Part shown: piece by piece, positions 58,735-64,000 of the stretch
Numbering within the stretch: the first letter of the stretch is position 1
Layout of the letters: each line of letters begins with the position of its first letter
Assembly: GCA_949752745.1 (NCBI GenBank)
Contig: OX457029.1
Span: 46,482,000-46,545,999, forward strand
Length of the DNA stretch: 64,000 nt
Direction of reading: 5' to 3'
Source: Protula sp. h YS-2021
Lineage: Eukaryota > Annelida > Polychaeta > Sabellida > Serpulidae
The notes under the pieces: generated by a model
Seen by the model: the letters and a program-made list of their open reading frames with translations, nothing else
Database searches by the model: none
Told to the model about the DNA's origin: nothing
Translations under genes and position numbers: made by a program

Positions 58735-58950
58735 ATGTAGTAGTTTTTGGCCAATATCTCGGCCAGTTTTGGTCAAATTGCCAAACAAAATACAGCCTGA
58801 TGCAGGAGCTTCAGGCAAACATACCAGTAAAATCTCAACGTAACTGGACCGGATTTGTGGGAAGAGTAGCATTTTTGTTTTATGCAATTTTGCAGTTTTT
58901 GACTACAATCTTGACCGATTTTTGTCAAATCGCCAAAAAAGATAACGAGG
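58735..58950 (+). repeat. Interspersed repeat also present at 62226-62790
   Basis: 'ttggccaatatctcggccag' and 'tttggtcaaattgccaaa' resemble 'tcgccaatatgtccgccaat' at 62239 and 'ggcaaatatttccaataatt' near 62669. An 86-codon frame across it shows no protein family pattern. Confidence 0.45.
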
Positions 58951-58963
58951 AAAGAGAGGACAG

Positions 58964-59205
58964 ATATTTTAAAAAGTAGTTCAGCCTAATGAGTTATATT
59001 TTCGTGGAATCCCCAGTGGGTTTTCGGAGTAAGTAGGGTATCATACACAACAGATGGAACCGCCGTGGAGAATGGTTGTTAAACATATTTTAAAAAGTGG
59101 TTCCTCCCTTTATGAATACTTTTTTACGCGGAACATACAGTGAGTATGCGGAGTAAAAAGGTGTTATAAACAACAGATCGAACCGTCGTTAGAGGTTGGC
59201 TGTTG
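58964..59205 (+). repeat. 121-bp tandem duplication
   Basis: Two copies start 'atattttaaaaagt', at 58964 and 59085. They share 'gttttcggagtaa' / 'gtatgcggagtaa' and 'aacagat.gaaccg.cgt'. No coding pattern. Confidence 0.75.
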
Positions 59206-59470
59206 GACAACAACAGTGTAAAAAATACGTATCCCGAAAGTATCGTAGGTACAGATAATTAGTATGGGAACGAAGTGACAAAATAAGGTTTAAAGTATTT
59301 ATTGAGGTTAAAAGTTTTAAGTTGTGCCGGTACGAAGAGGCCAGTTGATCAATTATCGCGAAGGCATCGTCGGTACAGATAAACAAGTAGAATGGGACGA
59401 AGTGACCAAATAAGGTTCAAAGTATTAAATAAAGTTCAAAGAATTAAGTTGTGTACGTACGAACATTCCA
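59206..59470 (+). repeat. 124-bp tandem duplication
   Basis: 'cgaaagtatcgtaggtacag' at 59235 recurs as 'cgaaggcatcgtcggtacag' at 59359. Both are followed by 'acgaagtgac.aaataaggtt' and an 'aagttgtg..ggtacgaa' end. It directly follows the 121-bp duplication. Bases 59471-59719 hold nothing recognised. Confidence 0.75.
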
Positions 59471-59719
59471 ATAGATAAATTTAACTCACTGGCGGTTTGG
59501 GAGGGAAGAGAAAAAGGGAAAATAGGGGAGGACGGGAGTGAAAAAGGGAAAATTATGTGTTCGTCATTACCGGACAGACTCTTCTACAGAAGATCAATAC
59601 GGAGGGGCAGACTGGTGTTCCTTAAAAAAACTTAATACGCACCAAGGACCAGGCAAACGCACAGGCCTTGAATCGTGACCAAGTCTTGGTGCGTCTTGGT
59701 TAGGGCTGCGTCACCCTTT

Positions 59720-62150
59720 GTTCACACACGCTAGGAGTCACCAAGTACCAACCTTTTTACAGCGGGTAACTTGGTTTAGTACAGGCTTCAGGGTATCTGA
59801 GATGAGTGTTAGTTGCTTTACAGACACGTTACTTACCCACTGTTCTTCCGCTTGGTTCAGAGATGACAGCAGCCAGTCTGCATCAAGACAAATCCAAGTC
59901 TTCCTGCATCCATCCTGCGTTGGCCATCAAGACCACATTTGCTCTGTGACAGGTGCATGAGGGATTGAGCGTGAGCTCTGTGCGACTCACTGCATACTTT
60001 TGCCGAGTGTGCGCACTTACCTCCACAAGACTGGGATGCTATAGAGAAACATCGTACCAAGAATATGAAGCGTAGGGTGCGTTGCTATGCCAAGATCGAG
60101 CGAGCTCATCCTTGGCTAACTTTCCTCTCCGGTTCGTTCTGACAGGAGCACGGATTCCGATGTTGACTGTCAAAGGAAGTTGAAAAAACCCAAACCGTCT
60201 GCAACCTCGGAAACAGTGGTCGAGTTGGACTTACGGACTACTGGGGAGCGTGCCTTGATTGATAAAAGCTTAGTGTACCTTACACCAAGAGACTGAGAAA
60301 GTATTTTCCGAAGAATCTGGACTGGAGATCTATTTCGCGAGGATGTGACAGTTACGTAAACAGTCAGAAGCGTATTTCACCAGCTGCGTTGGGGAGTTTG
60401 GTATCCCCCACACCCGACACCTTTCCTTCGCAAGCGTTAGATCTGCCGCAGCTATCTCACTCAGACTTCCTGAATCTGTCTTCGTTCTTGCTTATTCAGA
60501 CTCCGGAAACAGATTCAGGAACTCCAAAAAGGCGTTGCTCTCAAAGGAAGACAAAAAAAAACACGCACCGTCCGCCATAGTCTCACGCCTACCAGATGAC
60601 CCACCTGTGTTGGCTGTGTCTATCCCTGTGTCGGTTTCCACTCCGACTACCAAACCACAGTCGCCGCCACCGGAGACAGGTACCAAGAGCATGTCGGAAG
60701 CTCTAGTGTTCAGTAATGGTGAGTGATCTGGTCTGACTCCGTCAGGCTATGTCTCAATGGCGCAGAACGTTGACGAAGAGGAGCTCGAACCGTTTCACAC
60801 GTCACCGCTAGTTTCGATCACCAAGAACATAGAAAGGGTTATTTACATCCCCATGGCTTACCTTAGAATGCGATGCATTTTTACAGCATTGTTTGTTAAG
60901 TGTGAAAGGCCTTCGCGAGCTTCGCTACGCCCACATTCTGGGACAGAAGGAGCTTTCTCCCAAAAAAGAAGTGGAGAGAGTGAACCAAGAGGATAGGACG
61001 CTATCGCAGGACTCAGCCATGATGGCCAGAGCGACCTATCATTTGTCGTCTGAAGATACTTTAATTACATTAGAAAATATAGAGGGTACAAACTTTGCCC
61101 GTAGGATGCTGGCTAGGCGGATTCTGGCCAGCTTGGTGAGGATCGGTGCTCCCAAAAGAGTTATGTATTGGATCAAAGAAGGGTACACACTCCCCTTTAG
61201 ACGTGACCAGGGTGTCGTAACCCACCTATACCATTCCTCGACGTATCCACCCTAACCCAGTTGCTCCATATGACTCCTTTTTAAATAACACAGACCAGAT
61301 CATAAAGGAGTCCCTGAGCAAAGGCATCTGGGGTACGTCCATCGACCTGATCGACGCTTACTTACATGTACCCCCTTCACATATCAGCCAATAAATACCT
61401 GTGTTTTCGATACTCGATAAATCTCACCAAGTCCGAGCTCGATCCAAAGTAAATAATTGTGTCTGTGGGAGAAAAATGGGACTTTTAACCTAGCTCGAGC
61501 TAAGCCAACCCACGAACGCCGAGAAAGGTTTCGTGTAGCTATCCAAGTTATCAAGCCAGCAGGAGCAAAGGTGAGTCTGACCAAGATGGAATCTCTTCTC
61601 GTTTAGCAGCAACGGAGATAACGCTGCCCCTTGGCAAACTCTACTACAGACAAGTCCTTAGCGGAATCAGGCGCGCTCTGCGTTGTGGGAGACATCTCAA
61701 AAGTCGTGATGACCGTCTCCAAGGAGGCGTTTCGAGCGTTGACTTGGTGGTGGAACCCACGGGTCATGATCGAAGGGATTCCCTTTTCAAACCTGCCACT
61801 AGAGGTACGTCGCAGTCGGGTTTGGTATTCATTTCAGTCCTACTGAGAATTATGCAATGAGTCCTACTGTCCAAACCTAAACGCCTACTCTTCATAGCTC
61901 CTTGGTCCCCGATGCTACTTAGTTCCTTCTACGGACCATGTGACCAAGCTCCCCCCCCCCCCCCCCCCTCCCCTCCCTGAGACTGCCTTGCTTCCAAAGA
62001 TCCTGTCTCAGTCCACTGGTCGTACTTCCACCCGATTCCCAATCTCCTGGGCTTACATCTGTGGTGTCTGTCCCTATCTTAGAAGAACAAGGACTAAAAC
62101 GGTGACAGAGAAGGTGTTGAACAGTCAAAAGGACTCCACTGCAAAAGTGT
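59720..62150 (+). mobile_element. DIRS-like retroelement relic 2, degenerate
   Basis: Near 59935 a frame reads PHLLCDRC and then, after stops, 'ALCDSLHTFAECAHLPP..W' and EKHRTKNMKRR, a gag-like Cys motif matched by relic 1. At 60893-61255 a 120-codon frame ends with ARRILASLVRIGAPKRVMYW and EGYTLPF, the block that precedes the reverse transcriptase. At 61330-61420 GIWGTSIDLIDAYLHVPPSH and, after a frameshift, KYLCFRYS match the DIRS palm start 'DL.DAYLHVP.HP..KYLRF'. Near 61430-61600 are SELDPKQ and DFNLARA. Frame changes and stops make it dead. It lies in the same orientation as relic 1. Confidence 0.6.
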
Positions 62151-62225
62151 ATCTGTTTCAGTGTTTCAAGAGAACAAAAGTAACTGACAGGTATTTACCA
62201 ATGCCCACTACCTTAAAGTGAAATT

Positions 62226-62790
62226 GACAAATTGGTTTTTCGCCAATATGTCCGCCAATTTTTGGCTAATTACAAAAAAATTCACAGCCAGGCAAGTACC
62301 AACAACCAATATTTCAAGACAGTAAGGCTATTTCCGTGGCATTTTTTTAATGGTGGGAAGGATAAGGGGGGGGGAGGGGGGGTAGTTTCGCTAAAAAAAT
62401 TTCTGCCCACCAAAAAAGGTAATATGCAGTTAGGTATTGCTGCCTGCTACCTTTACATCAAATTTAAAAACATTAAGACTATTATCCTTGCATCACTTCA
62501 GATTTGATGGCAAAAATGCCTTTTCCACCGATACTTCCGTCAACTTTTGCCGAATCGCCCTAAACGGAAACAGCCAGCTGGACACCTATGTCTACTACCT
62601 GTCCATGAAAATTTTAGTACGTTTCCACTAAAATCCTAGGAGATACGTTTTTACACAAATTGGTTTTTGGCAAATATTTCCAATAATTTTTCGAGAATTG
62701 TCAAAACAAAAAAAAAAACAAAAAACAAAAAAACAAATACCCGGTTGGTACTAACATTCGGTACCTTTAACTAAAATTTCAGGACACAAA
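62226..62790 (+). repeat. Diverged repeat with A-rich and G-rich tracts
   Basis: Two or three units have 'aaattggtttttcgccaata' / 'aaattggtttttggcaaata' and 'gtaccaacaacc' / 'ggtactaacatt', related to 58735-58950. An A-rich tract lies at 62708-62742 and a G-run at 62367-62383. Confidence 0.45.
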
Positions 62791-63719
62791 GACAAACTCT
62801 TAGCCCCAGCCCCAGCAACCCGCCACAAGAGTGCCTGAAAAAAAAAAGAGCCACTTATCTGCGCTGGTAGGTCGCACAATTCACGGTCAGGTGGAAAGGG
62901 AGAGGGTAAACTGTACAGAATGGAGAGGGGGTAATAAATGACAGAAGATAACTGCTTTGAATAATTTTATTAATCATTGTCAATCGATTACAAGCTCTGC
63001 ACTGTACAACTTATACTTTTCCAAACAGCAATTCAAAATGATTTTATGTATTCACATTAAAAATATATGAGGACCATCGCACTGTTACGACATCTGGCGA
63101 TAAATGCACACTGGTACTGGTAATTTAAATGCAATACCGTACTGCTTCAAAACAATATATATATATAATTATACACAAAACCGGGTGCGGGAGAACCCTG
63201 TACAAGAACGAAACCTAAAGTTCCAACAGCTTCTATCTCGGAGGCGGCGGGTGGGCGAGGGGGGAGGGAGGTTGTTCCCTCTTACATGAAGAAAAATTTC
63301 AAAAACTTTATTTCGCTACAACAAAAATTACAGAAGTATCCTGATTGGGTTTTACTGGGAAATCTTTCATGTGTCATGCAGAAAGCCGCACATATCGGAC
63401 GAGCTGTCTTCTCGATGCTGATTTGTTCAGAATATCAGGGCAAAAAAACGCTCCTGATTGCGGCACTTCTCCCGAAAAGATACGACCCTTCGTTTGATAA
63501 GTGTAACACCGCTCTCCAAAACTGCCACTCAAGGGTCATTTCGTATTTTGGATTCAGGTGAGCAGCGAGGTGACAGGTGGGGGATGGGGGGGGGGGGAGG
63601 CACACAAATGCTGGCGCCGTGTTCCGCGTGATATGCCTCGCATTCAGTTCCTCGATCTCTGAATTTTTTTTTCGGGGGGGGGGGGGAGGGGTCAGGGGGG
63701 GAAAGGGGCGAGGACGCGA
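62791..63719. other. Probable MCM7 3' untranslated and flanking region
   Basis: Lies just downstream of the MCM7 stop on the minus strand. It contains long G-runs on the plus strand at 63579-63600 and 63674-63706, C-runs in the mRNA sense. Open frames on either strand show no family pattern. Part of this will be the mRNA 3' end if the poly-A signal near 62966 is used. Confidence 0.5.
62966..62971 (-). terminator. Candidate poly-A signal AATAAA for MCM7
   Basis: TTTATT on the plus strand reads AATAAA in the MCM7 sense, about 750 bp beyond its stop codon. It is the first clean AATAAA that I noticed downstream, but I did not screen for weaker variants. Confidence 0.35.
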
Positions 63720-63927
63720 TCACACAAAGGTGAGCTTGGTGCGTGCCTGGTTGATCTGCCACACGTTCAGCTCCTCGTACTCCTCCAGGCACTCGTCTAT
63801 TTGGTCGGGCTTGAAGCCCTTGGCAGCGCACCGTTCTATGGCGTCGGCCACCTTGAGGGACTTGCTCCCCGCCTCGCTCACCATGTCCTTGATGGCCGCG
63901 AAGATCTGGTCCGTCACGTTCGTGGCC
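63720..63927 (-). CDS. MCM7: MCM7 replicative helicase subunit, last exon
   Basis: The exon encodes the final 68 residues and a TGA stop at 63722-63720. It ends EEYEELNVWQINQARTKLTF followed by V, nearly identical in form to the animal MCM7 C-terminus (EEYEELNVWQ.N..RT..TFV). The segment is the C-terminal winged-helix domain, from VTDQIFAAIKDMV onward. MCM7 is one of six subunits of the MCM2-7 ring that unwinds DNA at replication forks in the nucleus. The exon start is set by a splice acceptor: 'gatttttgtcttcaag' reads into the exon on the minus strand, with one base completing a split codon. The remaining exons lie beyond 64000. The CpG-rich codon use differs from the AT-rich surroundings. 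Confidence 0.93.
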
Positions 63928-64000
63928 CTTGAAGACAAAAATCAACACAAGACTCGTCACTTTCTGCACATAAACTACATGAAAAAAGGGCATGGATCCA

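Noticed and set aside
58719..58979. 86-codon frame with a hydrophobic patch
   Set aside because: Overlaps an interspersed repeat and shows no family pattern or conservation with its relative at 62226-62790.
63529..63993. 154-codon minus-strand frame overlapping the MCM7 exon
   Set aside because: It is the shifted frame of the exon. The real frame gives the conserved MCM7 C-terminus.

Overview
The window is animal nuclear DNA that is poor in genes and dominated by repeats. Two pieces are clearly metazoan: the last exon of the replicative helicase subunit MCM7 (63720-63927, minus) and an intact TRAF-family signalling gene in one open frame (29740-31320, minus). Abundant Helitron-like elements with internal tandem repeats, DIRS-like retroelement relics and TRAF duplicates suggest a lophotrochozoan, perhaps a gastropod or bivalve mollusc. 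That placement is inference. I see no tRNA, rRNA or CRISPR array.

Layout. 1-3.1 kb: repeat debris plus one SAM-like exon. 3.7-4.9 kb: broken TRAF copy. 5-9.8 kb: quiet AT-rich DNA. 9.9-13.8 kb: DIRS-like relic 1. 14-25 kb: nested mobile elements with arrays of a 139-bp monomer. 25-29 kb: AT-rich DNA with one MITE. 29-31.3 kb: TRAF relic and TRAF gene. 33.3-45.8 kb: a 12.5-kb element made almost wholly of 139-bp monomers. 46.6-49.5 kb: DIRS-like relic 3, minus strand. 50.4-58.4 kb: more elements carrying the same monomer. 58.7-62.8 kb: small tandem duplications and DIRS-like relic 2. 62.9-64 kb: MCM7 3' end.

The unifying signal is one 139-bp monomer family found in at least nine places. It sits inside two kinds of element. 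Kind A starts AACTAGACCGAA and ends in a hairpin of the form CCCAYTTGCAAAC / GTTTGCAARTGGG, with matching subterminal inverted repeats. Kind D-M ends in a hairpin around AGGGGATT / AATCCCC. In every copy whose 3' hairpin can be seen, the monomer points the same way relative to that hairpin. This matches the plan of non-autonomous Helentron-like elements (HINE type), which are known to carry central tandem repeats. In one copy (33329-45819) the core has grown to about 82 monomers, 71 of them in a run with no net length change, so a mobile element appears to have become a satellite array here. The monomers hold inverted ETS-like motifs and paired AGGTCA half-sites.

Many elements are nested. Several insertions can be checked inside the window because an uninterrupted copy of the target also occurs here.
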